Assembly (NCBI RefSeq): GCF_022829515.1
Contig: NZ_JAKSYL010000287.1
Span: 124,001-188,000 of the forward strand
Origin: Methylobacterium sp. J-048
GTDB lineage: Bacteria > Pseudomonadota > Alphaproteobacteria > Rhizobiales > Beijerinckiaceae
Direction: 5' to 3'
DNA: 64,000 nt
The notes under the pieces are model-generated. The model did not search any database. It saw only the letters and a list, made by a program, of their open reading frames with translations, and had not been told where the DNA came from. Positions 25,691 through 34,432 of this stretch are shown piece by piece (position 1 is the first letter of the stretch; every line of letters starts with the position of its first letter). The position numbers and the translations under genes were made by a program.

Positions 25691-26909
25691 CGCCGGGGAT
25701 CCGGGTCGTATTCCAGGCGGCGGATCCCGTGGCGATCGTCGCCGCTGGGGCGGTCCCGGGGACGAGGGACGCGTAGGTCTCCAGGTGCCGGGCGGCGCAG
25801 GATTCCCATCCGTGGGCCCGGGCGACCTCCAGGCCGCCGGCGCGCAGGCGGACGCGCCGGGACGGCTCCAGGCTCGCCCGCATGGCCGCTGCGAGCGCGT
25901 CGGGATCGTCGGGCTCGACCGGCAGCGCCTCCCCGGGGGCGGGGTCGTCGGCGCTGGCCGGCTGGGTCGCGACGATGACGGGTGTGCCGGAGGCCATCGC
26001 CTCAAGGGCGCATAGGCCGTAGCCCGCGCCGACCGAGAGAAACACCAGCGTGTCGGCGATCCGGTAGAGGCCCGGCATGTCGCCCTGTGCGATCGGACCT
26101 GTCCGGATGACCGGCTTGCCCGGCCCGACCTCCAGGCCCTCGCGTTCCAACGCGGCGCAGCATCGGGCCTCGTAGCCGGCATGGTCGAGAAGCGAGCCGC
26201 CGCCGGCCACGACTAGTTGCGCAGCGGGGATATGCCGACGCAGGCGCGCGAACGCCTCGATGATCGCCAGGGTGTTCTTGCGCGCCTCGAAGCCGCCGAC
26301 GCTCAGGAAGACCGGGCCGGCCCCGAGCCCGATGCGGCGTCGAAGGTCTGGATCGCCGGGCGCCGGATCGGACGTGTAGACCGTGCCGTCGACGCCGTTC
26401 CCGACCATCTCGGCCTGTGCGCCGTACTCCGCCGCGAGGGTTTCGGCCGAACTCCGGCTGACGCAGAGCAACCGTCCGGCATCGAGGATCGCCCGGTCCT
26501 GCCACTGGCTAAGCTGGGGGTCCGCGAGCGTATCGATGTGGTGGACCGTGCGGACGAAGCCGGGGATCAGGCGGCGGCGGGTCAGCGTCGCCAGCGCATT
26601 GCCGCTGATCCCGCATTGAGCGTGGAATACGTCGAAATCGCAGGCCGCCGGCGTCGAGAAATGCGACAGATAGTCGGCGATCCGGGACCGGACCAGCGCC
26701 ACGGTCGGCTCGGCGACCGGTTTGGCCGTCACCGAGAGCACGGGGCAGCGCGCGTCGCGGAAGAAGCCGCGCCCGGTCGGGTCGGGCGCGTGGACCACTG
26801 CCTCATGGCCGAGCCCACACAGGGCTTCGCCGAGCGCAAGGGCGTGGACCACGCCGCCGCGCGGAAGGGTCGAGTGCGTGAGGATCGCGATGCGCAAGCG
26901 GTCGACCAT
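25683..26909 (-). CDS. MSMEG_0565-family glycosyltransferase (GT4 type)
   Basis: This 408-residue protein has a GT-B fold: N-terminal RIAILTHSTLPRGGVVHALALGEAL, then HHIDTLADPQL, VGNGVDGTVY, and a C-terminal nucleotide-sugar half with FLSVGGFEARKNT and SVGAGYGLCALEAMASGTPVI (acidic E of the E-x7-E type region). The THSTxPRGGVVHAL start and the downstream MSMEG_0570-like gene identify the MSMEG_0565 glycosyltransferase family, known from Nit1C-like clusters. ATG 26909 is preferred over an upstream start at 27011 because it begins just before the first beta strand. The acceptor is unknown. Confidence 0.87.
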   Translation of the reverse strand: MVDRLRIAILTHSTLPRGGVVHALALGEALCGLGHEAVVHAPDPTGRGFFRDARCPVLSVTAKPVAEPTVALVRSRIADYLSHFSTPAACDFDVFHAQCGISGNALATLTRRRLIPGFVRTVHHIDTLADPQLSQWQDRAILDAGRLLCVSRSSAETLAAEYGAQAEMVGNGVDGTVYTSDPAPGDPDLRRRIGLGAGPVFLSVGGFEARKNTLAIIEAFARLRRHIPAAQLVVAGGGSLLDHAGYEARCCAALEREGLEVGPGKPVIRTGPIAQGDMPGLYRIADTLVFLSVGAGYGLCALEAMASGTPVIVATQPASADDPAPGEALPVEPDDPDALAAAMRASLEPSRRVRLRAGGLEVARAHGWESCAARHLETYASLVPGTAPAATIATGSAAWNTTRIPGDA

Positions 26910-27220
26910 GGGACGGCTCACCGAGGCCCGCAGCCGGTCGAGGATCCGTACGCGAAATCCCGAACCCGGATCCCCGCCGCCCGCTCGCGGATCCGTGCCG
27001 AGCCGTCGCATCGTTCATGCCGAATCCGGCGCGCACGCGCCGAATGCGCAATAAAACGCCAGGTCCCGGCGCACCGGCCCCGTCTGAGCCATGGCGTCGC
27101 GCACCGGAACAGGCGTCTCGCCGCTTCATTGCCGCCGAGAAGCCCGAGCCCCGCGGGCATCGTCGCGAAAACCGGTCTTTTCCGTCCACGCGATGCTGCC
27201 GCCGAGATAAAGACTGGAGA
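26910..27220. other. Divergent intergenic region glycosyltransferase / cupredoxin
   Basis: This 311-base gap separates two divergent genes and must hold both promoters. Open frames cross it on both strands but lack features. I see no strong repeat or RNA element. Confidence 0.5.
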
Positions 27221-27679
27221 ATGGAACCCTTGCGCAACTTCGTGATCGCCGCAGCCCTGGCCGCCCTGCTTGGGGGTTCCGCCAGCGCCGCCGACAACCC
27301 GCAACTCGGCAATCCCGCCAGCGACGTGATGCCCCCGGTCGAGCTGACCATCACGCTGCAGGATGGCAAGCCGGTCTGCGCGCCGGGGGATCTGCGCCTG
27401 CCGGCCAACACCAACGTCGTGCTGCAGGTGGTCAGCCAAGCCAACGTGCCGGTGACGATCACGGCTGAGGGCCAGTTCGAGCAGGGCCACCTGCTGCACG
27501 CCGACGGCGACCTCGTCCACGTGATGAGCGAGAAGGGCTACACGGTCAAAGCCAACGGCCGCGGGACGCTCAAGCTGCGTACCCTCGACGCCGGCGAGCA
27601 CAGCTATGCTTGTACCGCCAACAACAAGCGGGACGCGCCGTTCGTCGGGAAGATGGTGCTTTCCCCGCCGGCGGGCTGA
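27221..27679 (+). CDS. Secreted cupredoxin-like protein
   Basis: This 152-residue product has a signal peptide (NFVIAAALAALLGGSASAA) and a single beta-sandwich domain of cupredoxin type, with VELTITLQDGKPVCAPGDLRLP, HLLHADGDLVHV and HSYACTANNKRDAPFVGKMVL. The cysteine and methionine are positioned as in a type I copper loop, but the second histidine normally found between them is missing, so copper binding is doubtful. The start ATG 27221 is only one base from GGAG; TTG 27230, in the same frame, is better spaced and may be the true start. A terminator-like hairpin follows. Confidence 0.72.
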   Translation: MEPLRNFVIAAALAALLGGSASAADNPQLGNPASDVMPPVELTITLQDGKPVCAPGDLRLPANTNVVLQVVSQANVPVTITAEGQFEQGHLLHADGDLVHVMSEKGYTVKANGRGTLKLRTLDAGEHSYACTANNKRDAPFVGKMVLSPPAG

Positions 27680-27680
27680 T

Positions 27681-27725
27681 GCCGGGCTGGGTGGGCGAAC
27701 CGCGGCACGGTTCCGTCTGCCCGGC
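27681..27725 (+). terminator. Terminator-like nested hairpin after the cupredoxin gene
   Basis: GCCGGGC (27681-27687) pairs with GCCCGGC (27719-27725), and inside it GAACCG (27697-27702) pairs with CGGTTC (27708-27713). A T-rich stretch (27735-27743) follows after a short gap. The spacing of the T-tract is longer than ideal. Confidence 0.4.
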
Positions 27726-27847
27726 CTCACGGATTTAATTTTGTGTTACGAATTCAGTTCGTCTTCAAGGCTTGCGCGGAACCGCCCTTTTCAAATTCCT
27801 GTGTCAGATTGTATCTATCGTCGACGAGCGGCGGAGCGATCGGTCCC

Positions 27848-28666
27848 GTGCCACAGCATTTAACATCCGGTACTTCAGTCAAGCCGCGCCGTAAGCGGCT
27901 GCGTGAAGTCTTGATTCTGTGCGGGCTCCTGATGGTGCCGACGGCGGTGCTGGCCTACGCCGACCTCCTGCCTGATTCGCTGGATCTCCTCGGCATCGAT
28001 CTGAGCGACAGCCCGGACCTGCCGCACGTCGCTCGACAGATCGCCATCGGCGCGCCGCTCAAGATCGTGGCCTTCGGCTCGTCCTCCACCGAGGGAATCG
28101 GCGCGTCGAGCCCGGCCAATTCCTACCCGTCCCGCCTTCAGATAGACCTGCGCAAGAAGCTGCGCGGCATGGATGTCGCCGTGATCAACCGCGGCATCGG
28201 CGGCGAGCATGTGGACGACATGCTGAAGCGCCTGGATCGCGACGTGATCGCGGCCGAGCCGCAGCTCGTCATCTGGCAGACCGGCAGCAACGATCCCCTG
28301 CGCGGCGTCTCGATCGAGCACTTTCGCGATGCCACCGCCGCCGCCATCCGGCGGATCCGCGAAGCCGGCATCGACGTGGTGCTGATGGAGCCGCAATGGT
28401 GCCCGAAGCTCGATTCGACGCCCGGCTCCTCGCGGTTCCGCGACGCCGTGCGGTCGATCGGGGATGAGCTCGACGTGCCGGTGATCCGCCGGGCCGACCT
28501 GATGCACGGCTGGGTCCGGGAGGGGAAACTCACCGCCAAGCAGCTCTTCGCCTCGGACGGCCTCCATATGGCGGATGGCGGATACGCTCTCCTGGCCCAG
28601 GCGGCGGCCGATTCGATCCTCACCGATGCGGGCTCGGTCCACACCGCCGAGGCGGTCGCCGAATAG
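27848..28666 (+). CDS. SGNH/GDSL-family hydrolase, membrane-anchored
   Basis: Using GTG 27848 the product has 272 residues: a basic N-terminus (KPRRKRLREV), one hydrophobic segment (LILCGLLMVPTAVLAYA) that is a signal anchor or signal peptide, and an SGNH esterase domain. Family blocks are visible: KIVAFGSSSTEGIG (catalytic serine), NRGIGGEHVDDM, WQTGSNDP, and the terminal DGLHMADGGY with the Asp-His pair. Substrates may be acetyl or acyl esters in the envelope. The frame extends upstream to 27743, but that part lacks family features. GGAG lies 11 bases before the GTG. Confidence 0.82.
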   Translation: MPQHLTSGTSVKPRRKRLREVLILCGLLMVPTAVLAYADLLPDSLDLLGIDLSDSPDLPHVARQIAIGAPLKIVAFGSSSTEGIGASSPANSYPSRLQIDLRKKLRGMDVAVINRGIGGEHVDDMLKRLDRDVIAAEPQLVIWQTGSNDPLRGVSIEHFRDATAAAIRRIREAGIDVVLMEPQWCPKLDSTPGSSRFRDAVRSIGDELDVPVIRRADLMHGWVREGKLTAKQLFASDGLHMADGGYALLAQAAADSILTDAGSVHTAEAVAE

Positions 28667-28730
28667 CCGACGGCTGGACGCGGCCGGTAAAGCTCCCCAT
28701 CTCGGCCGGACCGAGATCGGAGCTGAGACC

Positions 28731-29309
28731 TTGAGCCACGACGCCTTCAGGTACGACGACAGGGGCTCCGTGCCCCAGATGCATGCCACCACGATCCTGA
28801 TGGTCCGCAAGGGCGGCTGCGTCGTCGTCGGCGGCGACGGGCAGGTCAGCCTCGGCCAGACCATCGTGAAGGGCAACGCCCGCAAGGTCCGGCGCCTGGC
28901 CAAGGGCGCGGTGATCGGCGGATTCGCGGGCGCCACGGCCGACGCCTTCACGCTGTTCGAGCGGCTGGAAGCCAAGCTGGAACAGTATCCCGGCCAACTG
29001 ACCCGAGCCTGCGTCGAGCTCACCAAGGACTGGCGCACCGACCGCTACCTGCGCCGCCTCGAGGCGATGATGGTGGTGGCCGACAAGGAGGTCAGCCTGC
29101 TCCTGTCGGGCTCCGGCGACGTGCTCGAGCCGGAAAGCGGCGTCATGGCGATCGGCTCCGGCGGCAATTACGCCCTGGCGGCCGCCCGCGCCCTCGAGGA
29201 TACCGACCTCGACGCCGAGGCGATCGTGCGCAAGGCCATGGCGATCGCCGCCGAGATCTGCGTCTACACCAACGGCAATCTGGTGATCGAGGCGCTGGAT
29301 CAGGGCTGA
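28731..29309 (+). CDS. hslV: ATP-dependent protease proteolytic subunit HslV
   Basis: This is the peptidase of the HslUV (ClpQY) complex. The conserved core HATTILMVRKGGCVVVGGDGQVSLGQT contains the autoprocessed N-terminal threonine (T20), leaving a propeptide of about 19 residues when translation begins at TTG 28731, which has GGAG at 28719-28722. ATG 28779 would give a two-residue leader only. SGSGDVLEP, AIGSGGNYALAAARAL and VYTNGNLVIEAL complete the 192-residue protein. The ATPase subunit hslU is not next to it but lies 3.7 kb downstream on the same strand. Confidence 0.95.
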   Translation: MSHDAFRYDDRGSVPQMHATTILMVRKGGCVVVGGDGQVSLGQTIVKGNARKVRRLAKGAVIGGFAGATADAFTLFERLEAKLEQYPGQLTRACVELTKDWRTDRYLRRLEAMMVVADKEVSLLLSGSGDVLEPESGVMAIGSGGNYALAAARALEDTDLDAEAIVRKAMAIAAEICVYTNGNLVIEALDQG

Positions 29310-29331
29310 TTTGCAGCGCCGCGATTTTTCG

Positions 29332-29405
29332 GATCGGCCTGCCGGTCATTGACATCACCCGCCCGTTCCGGGCTCTCGGCGGCCTAGCGCGGAGGCAGGC
29401 CGATC
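29332..29405. repeat. Perfect 12-base inverted repeat downstream of hslV
   Basis: GATCGGCCTGCC (29332-29343) and its exact complement GGCAGGCCGATC (29394-29405) are separated by 50 bases, beginning 22 bases after the hslV stop. The long loop is unlike a simple terminator. It could fold in the hslV mRNA 3' end or be a dispersed repeat. Confidence 0.5.
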
Positions 29406-29595
29406 GGTCATCTTAAATCGCGCCTCGTTCGCTATCCTCCAACCGGTGGAGCGGCGCGACGGAGCGAATCGCGCAAGGACGAGACCCCGGATTCCAGGTT
29501 CGAGACGTACGAACGCGCGGATCGGGTCTGTCTTAACGGGGCATTGATCCGCCGCCATCACACTCGGTCCGCAAATACCTCGGGTGGAATTGGCC

Positions 29596-31266
29596 ATGAA
29601 GATCGGCGGGAAACTTCTGGGCTTCGTGGCGGCTTGCAGCCTCACGACGCTGGTGGTCGCCGGCGTGAGCGTCGCGACGCTGCAGCGCTTCGAGCAGGCG
29701 CTGACGCGCGTCGAGGACGCCTCGGTCCGGTCCCTCAATGCCGCCAACTTCAACCGCCTCACCGCCGAGGTCACGATGGATTCGCGCGGCGTCTACGCCT
29801 CGGCCGACCGGACCGAGGCCGGGAAATACGCCGCCGGCATCCGCAAGGGTCTCGCCGCGATGGATGCCCTACGGGCCGACTGGGCGCCGCGTGTCACCGA
29901 AGCCGAGCGCCCGCTGTTCGACACGATGGCGCGGAACGCCGATGCCTTCCGGACCCTGCGGACCGCGCTGGCCGCCGCCGGCGTGGAGACCGGCCCGCGC
30001 GCCGCCGCCGATCTCGGCTTCAACGAGGCCAACCAGTCCAACCGCAGGGCCTTCCAGGCGAGCATCGATACCTTGGTCACCGGCGGCCGGGCCGAGATGG
30101 CGGCGATCAAGGCCGAGACGCGGGATCTCTTCCAGGCGCGCACGATCCTGGTGTTCGGGCTCGCGCTGGCCGGCACGCTCCTGTGCTGCGGGCTCGGCCT
30201 CTTGGTCGGCCAACGCCAGATCGCCCGGCCGCTGCGGGCGGTCTCCGAGGCGATCCAGCGCCTGTCCCGGGGCGATCTGACGCTTCCGGTCGTCAAGGCC
30301 GGCCGCGACGAGATCGGGGCGATCTGGGCGAGCATGGCGATCTTCGCCGGGACGATGCGGGAGGCCGAAAACCTGCGGTTGGAGCGCGAGCGGAGTGGTG
30401 CAGAAGCGGCGACGCGCAAACGCGTCGAGATGGTCGAACTCGCCGACCAGTTCGAGGGCAGCATCGGCGGCCTGGTTCATCACTTGGCCGGCGCCGCCGT
30501 CGGCATGGAGCGCGCCGCCGCCGCAATGGCCGGCAATGCCGAACGCACCGACCAGCAATCCCGGGCCGTGACCCGCGCCGCCGAGACCACCGCGCACAAC
30601 GTCGATGCGGTCGCCGCCGCCACCGAGGAACTGGCCGCCACCGCCAGCGAGATCGGCGTCCAGGTCTCGCAGACCTCGGATGCCGCCGCGGGTGCCGTCG
30701 AGGCGGCCCGGCGGACCCGCGCGAGCGTCCAGGCGCTCGCGCGCAGCGCCGACGGCATCGGCCAGGTCGTGTCCCTGATCTCGACCATCGCGGGTCAGAC
30801 CAATCTGCTCGCCCTCAACGCCACCATAGAGGCGGCGCGCGCGGGCGAGGCTGGGCGCGGTTTCGCGGTTGTCGCCACCGAAGTGAAGGCGCTGGCGACG
30901 CAGACGGCCCGGGCGACAGACGAGATCGCCGGGCAGATCGCCGCGATGCGCGCGGCAACGCACGATGCGGTGACGGCCATTGAGGAGATCGGCGGTACGA
31001 TCGAGCAGGTCCACGGCATCGCGATCGGCGTCGCCGCGGCCGTGGAGCAGCAGCAGGTCGCCACCCAGGAGATCGCCCGCAGTATCGCCGATGCGGCGAG
31101 CGGGACCCGCGCGGTGACCGAGACGATGTCGCAGGTGCTCGACGCGGCCCATCACACCGGGGCCAGCGCCGGAGAGGTTCTGAACGCCGCCGCCGACATC
31201 GCCCGCCGGTCGGAGGGGCTGGGCAGCGAGGTCGCGGGCTTCGTGGCGCAGGTGCGCGCGGCCTGA
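29596..31266 (+). CDS. Methyl-accepting chemotaxis protein
   Basis: This 556-residue receptor starts MKIGGKLLGFVAACS, with one transmembrane helix near 7-28, a periplasmic sensor of about 155 residues rich in alpha helix, a second helix (ILVFGLALAGTLLCCGLGLLVG) and a HAMP linker (QRQIARPLRAVSEAIQRLSRGDL). The signalling domain carries the conserved hairpin tip AGQTNLLALNATIEAARAGE and GRGFAVVATEVKALA. No CheR/CheB-tethering pentapeptide is seen at the C-terminus. The ligand is unknown. It lies between hslV and hslU with 286 bases upstream, so it probably has its own promoter. Confidence 0.93.
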   Translation: MKIGGKLLGFVAACSLTTLVVAGVSVATLQRFEQALTRVEDASVRSLNAANFNRLTAEVTMDSRGVYASADRTEAGKYAAGIRKGLAAMDALRADWAPRVTEAERPLFDTMARNADAFRTLRTALAAAGVETGPRAAADLGFNEANQSNRRAFQASIDTLVTGGRAEMAAIKAETRDLFQARTILVFGLALAGTLLCCGLGLLVGQRQIARPLRAVSEAIQRLSRGDLTLPVVKAGRDEIGAIWASMAIFAGTMREAENLRLERERSGAEAATRKRVEMVELADQFEGSIGGLVHHLAGAAVGMERAAAAMAGNAERTDQQSRAVTRAAETTAHNVDAVAAATEELAATASEIGVQVSQTSDAAAGAVEAARRTRASVQALARSADGIGQVVSLISTIAGQTNLLALNATIEAARAGEAGRGFAVVATEVKALATQTARATDEIAGQIAAMRAATHDAVTAIEEIGGTIEQVHGIAIGVAAAVEQQQVATQEIARSIADAASGTRAVTETMSQVLDAAHHTGASAGEVLNAAADIARRSEGLGSEVAGFVAQVRAA

Positions 31267-31435
31267 AGCGGGCCGATGTTGCGTCGCAGCGCGATGCCCC
31301 CTAGGGTCGCGCCATTCGCAAGGACCCGGTGAAAGCCCGGGTGGCTCTTCCGGCCGCCGATCCGCCGGACCACGCATCCGAGACGCTCTCTCCTCCGCCC
31401 CCAGGTGCGGACGCGCGTCTCGTGCGGATTTTTTC

Positions 31436-32932
31436 ATGCCACGCAACACATCCGGAACCGCCGGCCCTCTCGGGTCGTGGGTGTCCAATATCCGCGGCGA
31501 TACCCTGTCGGGGATCGTCGTCGCCCTCGCGCTGATCCCGGAGGCGATCGGCTTCTCGGTCATCGCCGGGGTCGATCCCAAGGTCGGGCTCTACGCCTCG
31601 GTGGTCATCGCCTGCACGATCGCCTTCGCCGGCGGCCGGCCGGCGATGATCTCGGCCGCCACCGCCGCCACCGCGGTGGTGATGGTCGATCTCGTCCGCG
31701 AGCACGGCGTGCCATACCTGTTCGCCGCCACCATCCTGATGGGGCTGATCCAGATCCTGGCCGGCCTGCTCAGGCTCGGCCGGCTGATGCGGTTCGTCTC
31801 GCAATCGGTGATGACCGGCTTCGTCAACGCGCTGGCGATCCTGATCTTTCTGGCACAGATGCCCGAGCTCACCGGCGTGACGCCGGCGACCTACGGGCTG
31901 ATCGCCCTGGGGCTCGTCATCATCTACGGGTTTCCCCGGATCACCCGGGCGGTGCCCTCGCCCCTGGTGGCGATCGCGGTGCTGACCGCGGTGACGGCGA
32001 TCTTCCACCTCGACGTCCGCACCGTCTCGCATCTGGGCGCCCTGCCCTCGACGCTGCCGAGCTTCGCCCTGCCGGACGTGCCGCTGACCTTCGAGACCCT
32101 GCGGATCCTGCTGCCCTACGCGGCGACGCTGGCCGCGGTCGGACTGCTGGAAAGCCTGCTCACCGCGCAGATCGTCGACGACATGACCGATACCGGCAGC
32201 GACAAGAACCGCGAATGCATGGGCCAGGGCGTCGCCAACATGGCCTCGGCCGTGTTCGGCGGCATGGGTGGCTGCGCGATGATCGGGCAATCGGTGATCA
32301 ACGTTTCCTCGGGCGCGCGGGGCCGCCTGTCGACGCTGGTCGCGGGCGCCTTCCTGCTGCTGCTCCTCGTGGCTTTGCAGGACCTGCTCGCTGTGGTGCC
32401 GGTCGCGGCGCTGACGGCGGTGATGATCATGGTCTCGCTGAACACCTTCTCGTGGCGTTCGCTGGCGCAGCTGCGCACCAACCCCCTGCCCTCCTCGGCG
32501 GTGATGCTGGCGACCGTCCTGGTCGTGGTCGCGACCAAGGATCTGGCGCAGGGCGTCCTGGCCGGCGTGCTCCTCTCCGGCGTGTTCTTCGCCGGCAAGG
32601 TGTCGCGGCTCAGCCAGGTCACCTCGACGCTGTCGGACGATGGCCGGACCCGAACGTACCGGGTGGCTGGGCAGGTGTTCTTCGCCTCGGCCGGCACCTT
32701 CTCGGAGGCGATCGACGTGCTCGAACCCCTGGACCGCCTCGTGATCAACGTGCAGGACGCGCATTTCTGGGACATCTCGGCGGTGGCCGCCCTCGATCGC
32801 GTCGTGCTGAAGGCGCGCGGCCGCGGCCGGATCGTCGAGGTCGTCGGGCTGAACGCGGCTAGCGCGACCCTGGTCGAGCGCTTCGGCACGCACGACAAGC
32901 CCGGCGCCACGGCGTCTCCCGCGGGGCACTGA
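31436..32932 (+). CDS. SulP-family anion transporter with STAS domain
   Basis: This 498-residue permease has about ten to twelve transmembrane helices, with the SulP motifs VVALALIPEAIGFSVIAGVDP and CMGQGVANMASAVFGGMGG. A C-terminal STAS domain (about 410-490) contains VINVQDAHFWDISAVAALDRV. SulP proteins move sulfate, bicarbonate or other anions. The neighbourhood gives no sulfur-assimilation or carbonic-anhydrase gene, so the substrate is undetermined. It precedes hslU by 115 bases. Confidence 0.92.
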   Translation: MPRNTSGTAGPLGSWVSNIRGDTLSGIVVALALIPEAIGFSVIAGVDPKVGLYASVVIACTIAFAGGRPAMISAATAATAVVMVDLVREHGVPYLFAATILMGLIQILAGLLRLGRLMRFVSQSVMTGFVNALAILIFLAQMPELTGVTPATYGLIALGLVIIYGFPRITRAVPSPLVAIAVLTAVTAIFHLDVRTVSHLGALPSTLPSFALPDVPLTFETLRILLPYAATLAAVGLLESLLTAQIVDDMTDTGSDKNRECMGQGVANMASAVFGGMGGCAMIGQSVINVSSGARGRLSTLVAGAFLLLLLVALQDLLAVVPVAALTAVMIMVSLNTFSWRSLAQLRTNPLPSSAVMLATVLVVVATKDLAQGVLAGVLLSGVFFAGKVSRLSQVTSTLSDDGRTRTYRVAGQVFFASAGTFSEAIDVLEPLDRLVINVQDAHFWDISAVAALDRVVLKARGRGRIVEVVGLNAASATLVERFGTHDKPGATASPAGH

Positions 32933-33047
32933 GCGGGTCGCCTGCCCCCGCCGAGCGCGTGCCGCCTCTTGCGTCGCGCGCGCCGGGACCCCATTCCCGG
33001 CTTGGCGCCCGGTTTTGTCGGGCCGGAAACAACAGGATGGCCCAGCG

Positions 33048-34361
33048 GTGACGACGTTCTCTCCGCGCGAGATCGTGTCCGAACTCGATCGCTTCATCGT
33101 CGGGCAGCAGGACGCCAAGCGCGCCGTCGCGATCGCGCTCCGCAACCGCTGGCGCCGCCAGCAGCTGACCGGTCCGCTCCGCGAGGAGGTGGCGCCCAAG
33201 AACATCCTGATGATCGGGCCGACCGGCTGCGGCAAGACCGAGATCGCCCGGCGGCTGGCTCGGCTGGCCAATGCCCCGTTCCTGAAGATCGAGGCGACCA
33301 AGTTCACCGAGGTCGGCTATGTCGGCCGCGACGTCGAGCAGATCGTCCGCGACCTCGTGGAGGTGGCGATCGGCCTGACCCGGCAGGCCAAGCGCGAGAC
33401 CGTGAAGGCCAAGGCCGAGGCAGCCGCGGAGAATCGCATCCTCGACGCTCTGGTCGGGCCCACCGCCAGCCAGGCGACCCGCGACAGTTTCCGGCGCAAG
33501 CTGCGCGACAGCGAGCTCGACGACAAGGAAGTCGAGCTGGAACTGGCCTCGGGTGCCCCCGCCGGCCTGCCGATGTTCGAGATCCCCGGCATGCCGGGCG
33601 CCTCCATGGGGGCGATCAATATCGGCGACGTGCTCGGCAAGGCGCTGGGCGGCCAGCGTGGCAAGCCGCGCCGGGTCCTGGTGCGGGACGCCTACGCGCC
33701 CTTGCTGGCCGAGGAATCCGACAAGCTGGTCGACGACGACGCCCTGATCCGCGAGGCGATCCGCGAGGTCGAGAATAACGGCATCGTCTTCCTCGACGAG
33801 ATCGACAAGATCTGCGCCCGCGAGGGCCGCTCCTCGGGCGACGTCTCCCGCGAGGGCGTGCAGCGCGATCTGCTGCCGCTGATCGAGGGCACCACGGTGG
33901 CGACCAAGCACGGCCCGGTGAAGACCGACCACGTGCTGTTCATCGCCTCCGGCGCATTCCACGTCTCGAAGCCGTCCGACCTCCTGCCCGAGCTCCAGGG
34001 CCGGTTGCCGATCCGGGTCGAGCTGCAGCCGCTGACGGTGGACGATTTCCGGCAGATCCTGACCTCCACGGAGGCCAGCCTGCTCAAGCAGACGGTCGCC
34101 CTGATGCAGACCGAGGGCGTGACCCTGACCTTCACGGACGACGCCGTGGATGCGTTGGCCCGCGTCGCCGTCGAAGTAAATTCGTCCGTGGAGAATATCG
34201 GTGCCCGCCGGCTTCAGACCGTGCTGGAGCGGGTGATCGACGAGATCTCGTTCACCGCCACCGACCGCTCCGGCGAGACCGTGCCGATCGATGCCGCCTA
34301 TGTGCGGTCCCGGGTCGAGGATCTGGCGGCCAACGCGGATCTGAGCCGGTTCATTTTGTGA
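33048..34361 (+). CDS. hslU: ATP-dependent protease ATPase subunit HslU
   Basis: This 437-residue AAA+ unfoldase feeds substrates to HslV. The start GTG 33048 gives the standard terminus MTTFSPREIVSELDRFIVGQ, with AGGA upstream. Walker A is GPTGCGKT at 57-64 and Walker B VFLDEID at 247-253; TKFTEVGYVGRDVE is the pore-loop region. The insertion I domain spans about 110-240, and ENIGARRLQTVLERVIDEISF is sensor 2. The C-terminus DLSRFIL fits the HslV-docking tail. Its separation from hslV by two unrelated genes is unusual. Confidence 0.96.
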   Translation: MTTFSPREIVSELDRFIVGQQDAKRAVAIALRNRWRRQQLTGPLREEVAPKNILMIGPTGCGKTEIARRLARLANAPFLKIEATKFTEVGYVGRDVEQIVRDLVEVAIGLTRQAKRETVKAKAEAAAENRILDALVGPTASQATRDSFRRKLRDSELDDKEVELELASGAPAGLPMFEIPGMPGASMGAINIGDVLGKALGGQRGKPRRVLVRDAYAPLLAEESDKLVDDDALIREAIREVENNGIVFLDEIDKICAREGRSSGDVSREGVQRDLLPLIEGTTVATKHGPVKTDHVLFIASGAFHVSKPSDLLPELQGRLPIRVELQPLTVDDFRQILTSTEASLLKQTVALMQTEGVTLTFTDDAVDALARVAVEVNSSVENIGARRLQTVLERVIDEISFTATDRSGETVPIDAAYVRSRVEDLAANADLSRFIL

Positions 34362-34385
34362 GCATAGGGCGGTCCCCAGACCCTG

Positions 34386-34432
34386 ATGCGTAGATTGGAC
34401 CGGGCAATCGACGCATGATATGCGTCGATTGG
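34386..34432 (+). promoter_or_regulatory. Palindrome and direct repeat at the fic start (candidate operator)
   Basis: AATCGACGCAT (34406-34416), GAT, ATGCGTCGATT (34420-34430) form a perfect 11-base inverted repeat with a 3-base centre. The called ATG of fic is the first codon of the right arm. A near copy, ATGCGTAGATTGG, lies at 34386-34398, 34 bases before ATGCGTCGATTGG at 34420-34432 with one mismatch. The arrangement looks like a dimeric repressor site or a hairpin controlling initiation. Confidence 0.6.
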
